Origin: Streptomyces katrae
GTDB taxonomy: Bacteria; Actinomycetota; Actinomycetes; Streptomycetales; Streptomycetaceae
Length of the DNA stretch: 6,777 bases
Direction of reading: 5' to 3'
NCBI RefSeq assembly: GCF_000966975.1
Contig: NZ_JZWV01000546.1
Location: 1-6,777, forward strand
The notes beneath the pieces are model-generated. The model was not told where the DNA came from, did not search any database, and saw only the letters and a list, made by a program, of their open reading frames with translations. The translations under genes and the position numbers were made by a program. Of the stretch, positions 1-4,982 are shown piece after piece. Each line of letters begins with the position of its first letter. Position 1 is the stretch's first letter.

Positions 1-588
1 ACCATAGGCGGCGAGGCGAAGCTCGACGACACCGCGCTGCTGGAGCTCGCCACCGAGATCGAGGGCCACCCGGACAACGTCGCCGCCTGTCTGCTCGGCG
101 GCTTCACCCTCGCCTGGATGGAGGGCGGGAGCGCCAGGGCGATCCGTATGGACCCCGCCGATTCCATCGTTCCGGTGGTCTTCGTCCCGTCGAAGCCGGT
201 CCTGACCGAGACCGCCCGCGGCCTGCTGCCGCGGTCCGTTCCGCACGTGGACGCCGCCGTCAACGCGGGGCGCGCGGGCCTGCTCGTGGAGGCCATGACC
301 AGGCGTCCCGAGTTCCTGCTGCCCGCCACCGAGGACCGGCTGCACCAGGAGTACCGCGCCCCGGCGATGCCGGAGAGCGTGGCGCTCGTCAACCGGCTGC
401 GGGCGGACGGCATCCCCGCGGTCATCTCCGGCGCGGGCCCCACGGTCCTGGCGCTGGTCGACAACGACGCGGCCGACAAGGTCGCGCAGCTCGCGGGCGA
501 GGGGTGGGCCGCGAACCGGCTCGCCCTCGACGCCGCGGGTGCGAGCGTCCTTCCGCTGGGCGCCCAGGGCGGTCAGCCCGTGTCCTAG
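1..588 (+). CDS. thrB: Homoserine kinase, 3' part (5' end outside window)
   Basis: This gene encodes homoserine kinase, a cytoplasmic GHMP-family enzyme. It phosphorylates L-homoserine with ATP to O-phosphohomoserine, the substrate of threonine synthase. The reading frame is open from base 1, and 195 residues remain of a family length near 300, so the start and the Gly-rich ATP loop (PxxxGLGSSAA type) lie upstream. The visible family signatures are the EIEGHPDNV block (bases 55-81) followed by a Gly-Gly segment, and the C-terminal GHMP motif SGAGPT (bases 427-444), which shapes the active site. The frame ends with TAG immediately followed by an in-frame TGA, a tandem stop. A GC-rich hairpin begins 13 bases after the TAG. 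In Streptomyces thrB usually follows hom and thrC, so this is probably the last gene of a threonine operon; the upstream part is inferred. No frameshift or unusual composition is seen. Confidence 0.95.
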   Translation, partial: TIGGEAKLDDTALLELATEIEGHPDNVAACLLGGFTLAWMEGGSARAIRMDPADSIVPVVFVPSKPVLTETARGLLPRSVPHVDAAVNAGRAGLLVEAMTRRPEFLLPATEDRLHQEYRAPAMPESVALVNRLRADGIPAVISGAGPTVLALVDNDAADKVAQLAGEGWAANRLALDAAGASVLPLGAQGGQPVS

Positions 589-601
589 TGACACGGCCCG
601 A

Positions 602-634
602 CGGGGAGGGCGGCCGGGCAGGCCGCGCTCCCCG
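602..634 (+). terminator. GC-rich hairpin terminator after thrB
   Basis: The outer arms CGGGGAG (602-608) and CTCCCCG (628-634) pair perfectly. A single G/G mismatch (609/627) follows, then an inner stem GCGGCC (610-615) with GGCCGC (621-626) closes a 5-nt loop. That gives 13 paired bases with one mismatch. No T-run follows, which is common for streptomycete terminators. Its position just after the thrB stop supports a transcript end. Termination efficiency cannot be judged from sequence. Confidence 0.7.
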
Positions 635-662
635 GAAGGGCGATTGCCGGTGATTGAGAGGG

Positions 663-689
663 GGAATGTCTGTTGGATCCGGTAGTGTT
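663..689 (+). promoter_or_regulatory. Candidate rho promoter (GGAAT ... TAGTGTT)
   Basis: An A/T-richer block lies here in otherwise very GC-rich DNA. TAGTGT (683-688) fits the TAnnnT -10 element of housekeeping (HrdB-type) streptomycete promoters, but no good TTGACA-like -35 lies 16-18 bases upstream; TTGAGA at 654-659 is 23 bases away. The same block reads GGAAT (663-667), 19 bases, GTT (687-689). This resembles the sigma-R consensus GGAAT-N18-GTT with one extra base. Either reading puts the transcript start near 695-700, giving rho a leader of about 310 nt. The sigma assignment is uncertain. Confidence 0.4.
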
Positions 690-716
690 AATCTCAAGTA
701 CGCAACCGAAGCCGCC

Positions 717-824
717 ATGGCTCGGTGCTCAGTGTCCCCATCAGGGACCACCTTTCTTCCGGGAGCCTCCCCGACTGCTTTGATCGCTGCCAGCAGTTTC
801 GAGCACGCTCCGGAATCGGCGTGA
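717..824 (+). CDS. Possible 35-residue leader ORF upstream of rho (unproven)
   Basis: An ATG (717-719) opens a 35-codon frame beginning [10 protein letters not shown] and ending at TGA 822-824, inside the rho leader. A weak GAAG (708-711) lies 5 bases upstream, well below a normal ribosome binding site. The codons are poor for this genome: TTT, CTT, TTG, TCA twice, GGA, ACT and CCA occur within 35 codons, so it does not look like a conserved protein gene. I do not recognise the peptide. The stop falls within the right side of the GCGTG stem (819-823), so a translating ribosome would disrupt that hairpin. It could be a regulatory leader peptide or simply chance. Confidence 0.2.
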   Translation: MARCSVSPSGTTFLPGASPTALIAASSFEHAPESA

Positions 825-994
825 CATTCCCACGCTTCCAGCTCGGGGGCTTCTCGCCGGAACCACCCATGCACGTTTCTCTCCGCCGTATCTCTACCGG
901 CGGACCACCGCCCCGGCACAGTTCACACACCTAGGACTGTTGTCGGACAGCACAACCGGTCGCCGAGCCAGACAGGCCGACGTCCGCTCCAGGG

Positions 995-999
995 AAGGA
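995..999 (+). promoter_or_regulatory. Ribosome binding site setting the rho start
   Basis: AAGGA, within the purine run AGGGAAGGA (991-999), lies 6 bases before GTG 1006. It favours this start over an in-frame TTG at 940, which has no comparable site and would add 22 arginine-rich residues. Confidence 0.8.
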
Positions 1000-1005
1000 C
1001 CCTTC

Positions 1006-3090
1006 GTGAGCGACACCACCGATCTGATGGGCGCTGCCGACACCAACGTCGACACCAGTGCCCCCGCCGCGGGCGCCGCAGCTGCCACTGCCACCCGGCG
1101 CCGCCGCTCCGGCACCGGCCTTGAGGGCATGGTCCTGGCCGAGCTGCAGCAGGTCGCGTCGGGCCTCGGTATCAGGGGCACCGCGCGGATGCGCAAGAGC
1201 CAGCTGATCGAGGTCATCAAGGAGGCGCAGGGCGGCAGCGCCCCCAAGGCCGCGGCCCCCGCCGCCGACGCCGCCGAGGCCAAGCCGAAGCGCCGCGCCA
1301 CCAGCAAGGCCCGCACGGGTGAGGCGGCCGCCGCCGCGCCCGCCGAGAAGCCCGCCGCCGCACCGGCCCAGATCGAGATCCCGGGCCAGCCGATCAGCGA
1401 GGACGCCCCGGCCGGCGAGCGCCGCCGCCGCCGCGCCACCGCCCCCACCGGCAGCCCCGAGTCCTCGGCCCCCGCCGTCGTGCAGGTCGAGCAGAAGACC
1501 GAGGCCCCCGCGGCCGCCGCCCCGCAGGCCGAGGCCAAGACGGAGCAGGCCGTGGCCGTCTCCGCCCCCGCTCAGGGCCAGGCCCCCGCACAGGAGGCCG
1601 GCGAGGGCCGCAGCCGCCGCGACCGCCGTGACCGCGGCGAGCGGGGCGAGCGCGGTGACCGCCAGGGCCGCCGCGACCGCGGTGCCAAGGCCGACGAGCA
1701 GGGCCAGCAGCAGGGCGGCGGCCAGGGCGGCCAGCAGGGCGGCCGTCAGGACCGCGCCGACCGCCAGGACCGTCAGGACCGCCAGCAGCAGGGCGGCGGC
1801 CGGGGCCAGCAGGGCCGCCAGGACAACGGTCCGCAGGACGACTTCGACGGTGAGGACGGCCGTCGCGGCCGGCGCGGCCGCTACCGCGACCGCCGTGGCC
1901 GCCGTGGCCGTGACGAGTTCGCCCCGGGCGAGCCGCAGGTCGCCGACGACGACGTCCTGATCCCCGTCGCGGGCATCCTCGACATCCTCGACAACTACGC
2001 GTTCATCCGGACCTCCGGCTACCTGCCCGGCCCGAACGACGTGTACGTCTCCCTCGCCCAGGTCCGCAAGGCCGGTCTGCGCAAGGGCGACCACACCACC
2101 GGCGCCGTGCGCCAGCCCAAGGACGGCGAGCGCCGCGAGAAGTTCAACGCCCTCGTGCGCCTGGACTCCGTCAACGGCATGTCGCCCGAATCGGGCCGCG
2201 GCCGCCCGGAGTTCCAGAAGCTGACCCCGCTCTACCCGCAGGACCGGCTCCGCCTGGAGACCGACCCGGGCGTGCTGACCACCCGCATCATCGACCTCGT
2301 GTCGCCGATCGGTAAGGGCCAGCGCGGTCTGATCGTGGCCCCGCCGAAGACCGGCAAGACCATGATCATGCAGGCGATCGCCAACGCGATCACCACCAAC
2401 AACCCCGAGTGCCACCTGATGGTCGTCCTGGTCGACGAGCGTCCGGAAGAGGTCACCGACATGCAGCGGTCGGTCAAGGGCGAGGTCATCTCCTCGACCT
2501 TCGACCGTCCGGCCGAGGACCACACCACCGTCGCCGAGCTGGCCATCGAGCGCGCCAAGCGCCTCGTGGAGCTGGGTCACGACGTGGTCGTCCTGCTCGA
2601 CTCCATCACCCGTCTGGGCCGCGCGTACAACCTCGCGGCGCCCGCCTCCGGCCGCATCCTGTCCGGTGGTGTCGACTCGACCGCGCTGTACCCGCCGAAG
2701 CGCTTCTTCGGTGCCGCGCGCAACATCGAGGACGGCGGCTCGCTGACCATCCTGGCCACCGCGCTCGTCGACACCGGCTCGCGCATGGACGAGGTGATCT
2801 TCGAGGAGTTCAAGGGCACCGGCAACATGGAGCTCAAGCTCGACCGCAAGCTCGCCGACAAGCGCATCTTCCCGGCCGTCGACGTCGACCCGTCGGGTAC
2901 GCGCAAGGAGGAGATCCTCCTCAACAGCGAGGAGCTCGCCATCGTCTGGAAGCTGCGCCGGGTGCTGCACGCGCTCGACTCGCAGCAGGCGATCGAGCTG
3001 CTGCTCGACAAGATGAAGCAGACGAAGTCGAACGCCGAGTTCCTGATGCAGATCGCCAAGACCACCCCGGCGGGCAAGAACGACGACTGA
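1006..3090 (+). CDS. rho: Transcription termination factor Rho
   Basis: Rho is a hexameric, ATP-driven RNA translocase that binds C-rich nascent RNA and dissociates RNA polymerase. The GTG start gives 694 residues, against about 420 in E. coli. The order is as follows: a Rho_N helical domain at about 38-76 ([15 protein letters not shown]...), preceded by RRRR; a low-complexity insertion at about 77-312, Ala/Pro-rich first and then Arg/Asp/Gln/Gly-rich; a cold-shock-type primary RNA-binding domain at about 314-390; and the RecA-like ATPase from about 400 to the end. The catalytic landmarks are intact: Walker A APPKTGKT (445-452, Lys451), Walker B VVVLLD (527-532), and the [11 protein letters not shown] segment (600-610) matching the E. 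coli R-loop/G337 region. The insertion is typical of high-GC actinobacteria. The gene has its own leader and a strong terminator, so it is probably monocistronic. No damage is seen. Confidence 0.98.
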   Translation: MSDTTDLMGAADTNVDTSAPAAGAAAATATRRRRSGTGLEGMVLAELQQVASGLGIRGTARMRKSQLIEVIKEAQGGSAPKAAAPAADAAEAKPKRRATSKARTGEAAAAAPAEKPAAAPAQIEIPGQPISEDAPAGERRRRRATAPTGSPESSAPAVVQVEQKTEAPAAAAPQAEAKTEQAVAVSAPAQGQAPAQEAGEGRSRRDRRDRGERGERGDRQGRRDRGAKADEQGQQQGGGQGGQQGGRQDRADRQDRQDRQQQGGGRGQQGRQDNGPQDDFDGEDGRRGRRGRYRDRRGRRGRDEFAPGEPQVADDDVLIPVAGILDILDNYAFIRTSGYLPGPNDVYVSLAQVRKAGLRKGDHTTGAVRQPKDGERREKFNALVRLDSVNGMSPESGRGRPEFQKLTPLYPQDRLRLETDPGVLTTRIIDLVSPIGKGQRGLIVAPPKTGKTMIMQAIANAITTNNPECHLMVVLVDERPEEVTDMQRSVKGEVISSTFDRPAEDHTTVAELAIERAKRLVELGHDVVVLLDSITRLGRAYNLAAPASGRILSGGVDSTALYPPKRFFGAARNIEDGGSLTILATALVDTGSRMDEVIFEEFKGTGNMELKLDRKLADKRIFPAVDVDPSGTRKEEILLNSEELAIVWKLRRVLHALDSQQAIELLLDKMKQTKSNAEFLMQIAKTTPAGKNDD
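1744..1788 (+). repeat. Degenerate 9-bp tandem repeat inside rho
   Basis: Five consecutive 9-base units of the form CGYCAGGAC encode Arg-Gln-Asp-type triplets: [15 protein letters not shown]. They start at 1744, 1753, 1762, 1771 and 1780. The units stay in frame, so copy-number change would lengthen or shorten the insertion without breaking the protein. Gln/Gly-rich runs (1699-1740) lie just upstream. Confidence 0.75.
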
Positions 3091-3119
3091 CCCCGCCGGT
3101 CGGTCCGCGCGTGAGCGCA

Positions 3120-3161
3120 GGCGCCCCCACCGCACCCGCGGTGGGGGCGCCCCCTTTTTTT
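3120..3161 (+). terminator. Intrinsic terminator of rho
   Basis: A perfect 14-bp stem pairs 3120-3133 with 3138-3151, that is GCGCCCCCACCGC plus the preceding G, over a 4-nt ACCC loop. CCC and then seven T (3155-3161) follow. This is a canonical Rho-independent terminator, beginning 29 bases after the rho stop. It is unusually complete for a streptomycete, where the T-run is often missing. Confidence 0.95.
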
Positions 3162-3300
3162 GGTGCGACGTTCGCCACACCGCGCTCCCCGGAGGGCGGC
3201 GTACGGGCGGTTCCGCACCCGGTTTCGGCACGGCGGGTAGGGGGCGCGTCACGCAGGGTGTCCGCTCGCGCCGGGGTGTGCGGAGCCGTCCGTGCGCCGT

Positions 3301-3326
3301 GGAACCCTGGAATGCGCTAGTCCGTC
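3301..3326 (+). promoter_or_regulatory. Candidate sigma-E-type promoter of the LCP gene
   Basis: GGAAC (3301-3305), a 17-base spacer and CGTC (3323-3326, followed by TG) match the envelope-stress sigma-E promoter pattern described in Streptomyces (GGAAC, about 16-17 bases, CGTC). The predicted start near 3332 would give a leader of about 40 nt before ATG 3371. A cell-envelope gene downstream fits this sigma factor. Between the rho terminator and this motif (3162-3300) I see nothing else. Confidence 0.55.
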
Positions 3327-3370
3327 TGTGTGAGAGAACAGCGGGCACCGGAGCCAGGACCGAGGAGAGC

Positions 3371-4471
3371 ATGAGCGAGGACAGCAGGGGCAGCGGTCGC
3401 GCCGCACGCAGGCGTCGGCGCAGAGGGCAGCCGCGGCCGCGCAAGGGCCTCAGGGTCGCCGCCTGGACCGCCGCGGGCGTGGTCCTGCTCGGCGGCGGGA
3501 GCCTCGGGTGGTTCTACTTCAAGCTCAACGGCAACCTGCACAGCGTCGACATCGACTCGGCGCTCGGCAAGGACCGCCCCGCCAACGTCGACAACGGCTC
3601 GATGGACATCCTCGTCCTCGGCTCCGACTCCCGCAGCGGCGAGAACAGCGAGTACGGCCAGGACGACGGCGGCTCCGCCCGCTCCGACACCGCGATGATC
3701 GTGCACCTGTACGAGGGCCACCAGAAGGCCAGCGTCGTGTCCATCCCGCGCGACACCATGGTCCCGCGCCCCGCCTGCGCCACCGGCAAGGGCAAGACCG
3801 ACCCCGGCCGGCGCAAGGCCCAGTTCAACGAGGCCTACACCATCGGCGGCCCCGCCTGCGCGGTGAAGACCGTCGAGCAGCTGTCGGGCATCCGCATGGA
3901 CCACTACATGGAAGTCGACTTCACCGGCTTCAAGAAGATCATCGACAACCTCGGCGGGGTCCAGCTCACGACCACGAAGCCGATCAAGGACGACTACAGC
4001 CACCTCGACCTGCCGCCCGGTCCGCACAAGCTGAACGGCGAGCAGTCCCTGGGCCTCGTGCGCACCCGCAAGAGCGTCGGCGACGGCAGCGACCTGGGCC
4101 GAATACAGCTGCAGCAGGCCTTCATCAAGGCGCTGATCAAGCAGGTCAAGGGCGTCGGGCTGTTCGACAACCCCAAGAAGCTCTACGGCCTCGCCGACTC
4201 CGCCACCAAGGCGCTCACCACCGACAAGGCGCTCGGCGACGTGAAGTCCCTCATGGGCTTCGCCCAGAGCCTCCAGGGCATCAGCGCCGAGAACATGCAC
4301 ATGATCACCCTGCCGGTGGGCCCGGACCCGGCGGACCACGACCGGGTGGTCCCGCTCGCCGGCGAGTCCAAGATGGTCTGGGACGCCCTGCTGGCCGACC
4401 AGCCGATCCCCGCCCAGGCCACCGAGAAGTCGGCCGGCGACAAGAGCACCGCGGGCTCGATCGTGCAGTAG
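3371..4471 (+). CDS. LytR-CpsA-Psr (LCP) family membrane-anchored protein
   Basis: LCP proteins transfer undecaprenyl-linked polymers such as teichoic acid-type glycopolymers onto peptidoglycan at the outer membrane face. This one has 366 residues. A short cytoplasmic tail rich in Arg/Lys (11-26) precedes a single transmembrane helix (about 27-50), giving N-in topology. The extracytoplasmic LCP domain spans about 77-265. Its hallmark residues are GSDSR (84-88), RSDT (104-107), SIPRDT (124-129, Arg127 and Asp128), NLGGV (193-197) and LVRTRK...D..R.Q (229-246). These Asp/Arg positions bind Mg and the pyrophosphate in solved family members. Cys136 and Cys163 are the only cysteines and lie outside the membrane, so a disulfide is plausible. 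ATG 3371 follows GAGGAGAG (3362-3369) and places the arginine tail and helix correctly; an in-frame GTG at 3278 lies upstream of the predicted promoter. The exact polymer substrate is unknown. Confidence 0.93.
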   Translation: MSEDSRGSGRAARRRRRRGQPRPRKGLRVAAWTAAGVVLLGGGSLGWFYFKLNGNLHSVDIDSALGKDRPANVDNGSMDILVLGSDSRSGENSEYGQDDGGSARSDTAMIVHLYEGHQKASVVSIPRDTMVPRPACATGKGKTDPGRRKAQFNEAYTIGGPACAVKTVEQLSGIRMDHYMEVDFTGFKKIIDNLGGVQLTTTKPIKDDYSHLDLPPGPHKLNGEQSLGLVRTRKSVGDGSDLGRIQLQQAFIKALIKQVKGVGLFDNPKKLYGLADSATKALTTDKALGDVKSLMGFAQSLQGISAENMHMITLPVGPDPADHDRVVPLAGESKMVWDALLADQPIPAQATEKSAGDKSTAGSIVQ

Positions 4472-4473
4472 CG

Positions 4474-4510
4474 GGCCCCTCCGGCGGGGGCCGGAATAGA
4501 TGCCGGCCCC
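4474..4510 (+). terminator. Overlapping GC hairpins after the LCP gene
   Basis: Two mutually exclusive stems overlap here. GGCCCC (4474-4479) pairs with GGGGCC (4487-4492), and GGGGCCGG (4487-4494) pairs with CCGGCCCC (4503-4510) over an 8-nt loop. No T-run follows. It lies 3 bases after the LCP stop and could act as a weak terminator, but the second stem also contains the -35 element of the next promoter. The terminator function is inferred. Confidence 0.4.
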
Positions 4511-4518
4511 ACCCCGTT
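4493..4518 (+). promoter_or_regulatory. Sigma-R-type promoter of rpmE (P1)
   Basis: GGAAT (4493-4497), exactly 18 bases, then GTT (4516-4518) is a perfect match to the sigma-R consensus of Streptomyces. Sigma-R is the thiol-oxidative-stress factor released when its anti-sigma RsrA is oxidised. An L31 gene was reported among the original sigma-R targets in S. coelicolor, which supports the call. A transcript would start near 4525, about 120 nt before rpmE. Confidence 0.72.
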
Positions 4519-4539
4519 GAGGGGAGCGTTCCGAGAATT

Positions 4540-4567
4540 TTGACAGGCGGCCCGGTCCTGGCAGACT
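4540..4567 (+). promoter_or_regulatory. Housekeeping-type promoter of rpmE (P2)
   Basis: A perfect TTGACA (4540-4545), a 16-base spacer and CAGACT (4562-4567, one mismatch to the streptomycete TAGACT/TAnnnT form) make a good HrdB-type promoter. The predicted start near 4574 gives a leader of about 70 nt. It lies downstream of the sigma-R-type motif, which suggests constitutive plus stress-induced transcription. Confidence 0.65.
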
Positions 4568-4573
4568 GGTCTG
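4562..4573 (+). promoter_or_regulatory. 12-bp palindrome over the rpmE P2 -10 region
   Basis: CAGAC TG GTCTG is a perfect 5-bp inverted repeat with a 2-base centre. It covers the -10 hexamer and the expected melting region, a place where a dimeric repressor could act. No regulator is identified, and it does not resemble a Zur box. Chance is possible. Confidence 0.3.
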
Positions 4574-4633
4574 TCGGCCCCGGTTCACGCAGTGCGCAAT
4601 TCGGCTCCTGCGACCCGGCGCCCTCCCGAATCT

Positions 4634-4638
4634 AGGAG
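4634..4638 (+). promoter_or_regulatory. Ribosome binding site for the TTG start of rpmE
   Basis: AGGAG lies 5 bases before TTG 4644. It decides the rare start codon, because no ATG or GTG in this frame would keep the conserved N-terminal MKRD.HPEY of L31. Confidence 0.85.
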
Positions 4639-4643
4639 ACACC

Positions 4644-4862
4644 TTGAAGCGCGATGTTCACCCCGAGTACGTCGAGACCCAGGTCAGCTGCACCTGTGGC
4701 GCGTCGTTCACCACCCGTAGCACCCTGACCGAGGGCACCATCCGTGCCGAGGTCTGCTCCGAGTGCCACCCGTTCTACACGGGCAAGCAGAAGATCCTCG
4801 ACACCGGTGGCCGTGTGGCCCGCTTCGAGGCCCGCTTCGGCAAGGGTGCGGCCAAGAAGTAG
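4644..4862 (+). CDS. rpmE: 50S ribosomal protein L31, zinc-binding form
   Basis: L31 is a small protein of the large ribosomal subunit that bridges to the 30S head. The 72-residue product begins [16 protein letters not shown] and contains all four zinc ligands: Cys16, Cys18, Cys38 and Cys41 (CxC and CxxC). It is therefore the C+ (zinc) type rather than the cysteine-less paralogue that many actinobacteria induce when zinc is scarce. The length is normal and the C-terminus is basic (GKGAAKK). The start is TTG, supported by a strong AGGAG 5 bases upstream. Two promoter motifs precede the gene and a long hairpin follows, so it can be its own transcription unit. Its sigma-R-type promoter links it to thiol stress, which may also release zinc from cysteine sites; that functional link is inference. 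A C- paralogue elsewhere in the genome is likely but not visible here. Confidence 0.97.
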   Translation: MKRDVHPEYVETQVSCTCGASFTTRSTLTEGTIRAEVCSECHPFYTGKQKILDTGGRVARFEARFGKGAAKK

Positions 4863-4870
4863 CGCGACCC

Positions 4871-4927
4871 AGGCGCCGGTCCGCGGCCGCCCCCTGACCA
4901 CGCGGGGGCGGCCGGACCGGCGCCTTT
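4871..4927 (+). terminator. Long hairpin terminator after rpmE
   Basis: The outer arm at 4871-4882 pairs with 4914-4925 (12 bp). After a 2-nt bulge (4883-4884), GGCCGCCCCC (4885-4894) pairs with GGGGGCGGCC (4904-4913), closing a 9-nt loop. That totals 22 base pairs, followed by only TTT then G. This is a very stable structure 8 bases after the rpmE stop, and probably the main transcript end before prfA, although some readthrough must be considered because no clear prfA promoter is seen. Confidence 0.9.
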
Positions 4928-4971
4928 GTCGTCGTACCGCCAGCCCAGCCCATTTTTGACTTTTTCACCCC

Positions 4972-4976
4972 AGGAG
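4972..4976 (+). promoter_or_regulatory. Ribosome binding site of prfA
   Basis: AGGAG lies 6 bases before ATG 4983. It fixes this start over an in-frame TTG at 4926, which lies inside the tail of the preceding terminator hairpin. Confidence 0.85.
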
Positions 4977-4982
4977 CACCCG

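Larger units (their letters stand above)
695..1005 (+). promoter_or_regulatory. Presumptive structured 5' leader of rho
   Basis: This stretch without a recognised gene precedes rho and is less GC-rich than its flanks. Several hairpins can be drawn. GGTG (724-727) and GTCCC (734-738) pair with GGGACCACC (744-752) around a 6-nt bulge. ACTGCT (774-779) pairs with AGCAGT (792-797). A three-tier stem spans 801-844: GAGC/GCTC, GGAA (812-815)/TTCC (836-839), and GCGTG (819-823)/CACGC (831-835). TCCGCCG (882-888) pairs with CGGCGGA (898-904) over a 9-nt loop. Bases 821-930 contain 47 C and 24 G, the C-rich, G-poor composition that Rho favours on RNA. In E. coli rho is autoregulated by attenuation in its leader; extending that here is inference. 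A possible short ORF (717-824) is listed separately. No T-tailed terminator is seen inside. Confidence 0.45.

Noticed and set aside
725..934. GTG-started 69-codon frame in the rho leader
   Set aside because: No ribosome binding site before GTG 725 and no recognisable protein. The ATG frame at 717 is the only leader ORF I kept, at low confidence.
940..1005. N-terminal extension of Rho from TTG 940
   Set aside because: No good ribosome site, and the known family N-terminus [10 protein letters not shown] begins at GTG 1006 behind AAGGA.
2409..3320. Second + strand frame inside rho, 303 codons
   Set aside because: Arg/Pro/Gly/His-rich frame-shifted reading of the Rho ATPase domain, with no start signal.
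3278..3370. Extension of the LCP protein from GTG 3278
   Set aside because: It would start upstream of the predicted promoter. ATG 3371 has GAGGAG and gives a normal basic tail plus helix.
931..3444. Very long open frame on the - strand opposite rho (837 codons)
   Set aside because: Antisense shadow produced by G/C-rich third positions of rho. Its translation is Leu/Val/Ala/Gly/Arg low complexity, with no domain and no ribosome site.
3317..4642. Open frame of 441 codons on the - strand opposite the LCP gene
   Set aside because: Same composition artefact. The + strand frame has clear LCP motifs, a membrane helix and a ribosome site.
4471..4643. Zur box (zinc repressor site) upstream of rpmE
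   Set aside because: No A/T-rich TGAAAATG-type palindrome is present, and the encoded L31 is the zinc-binding form.
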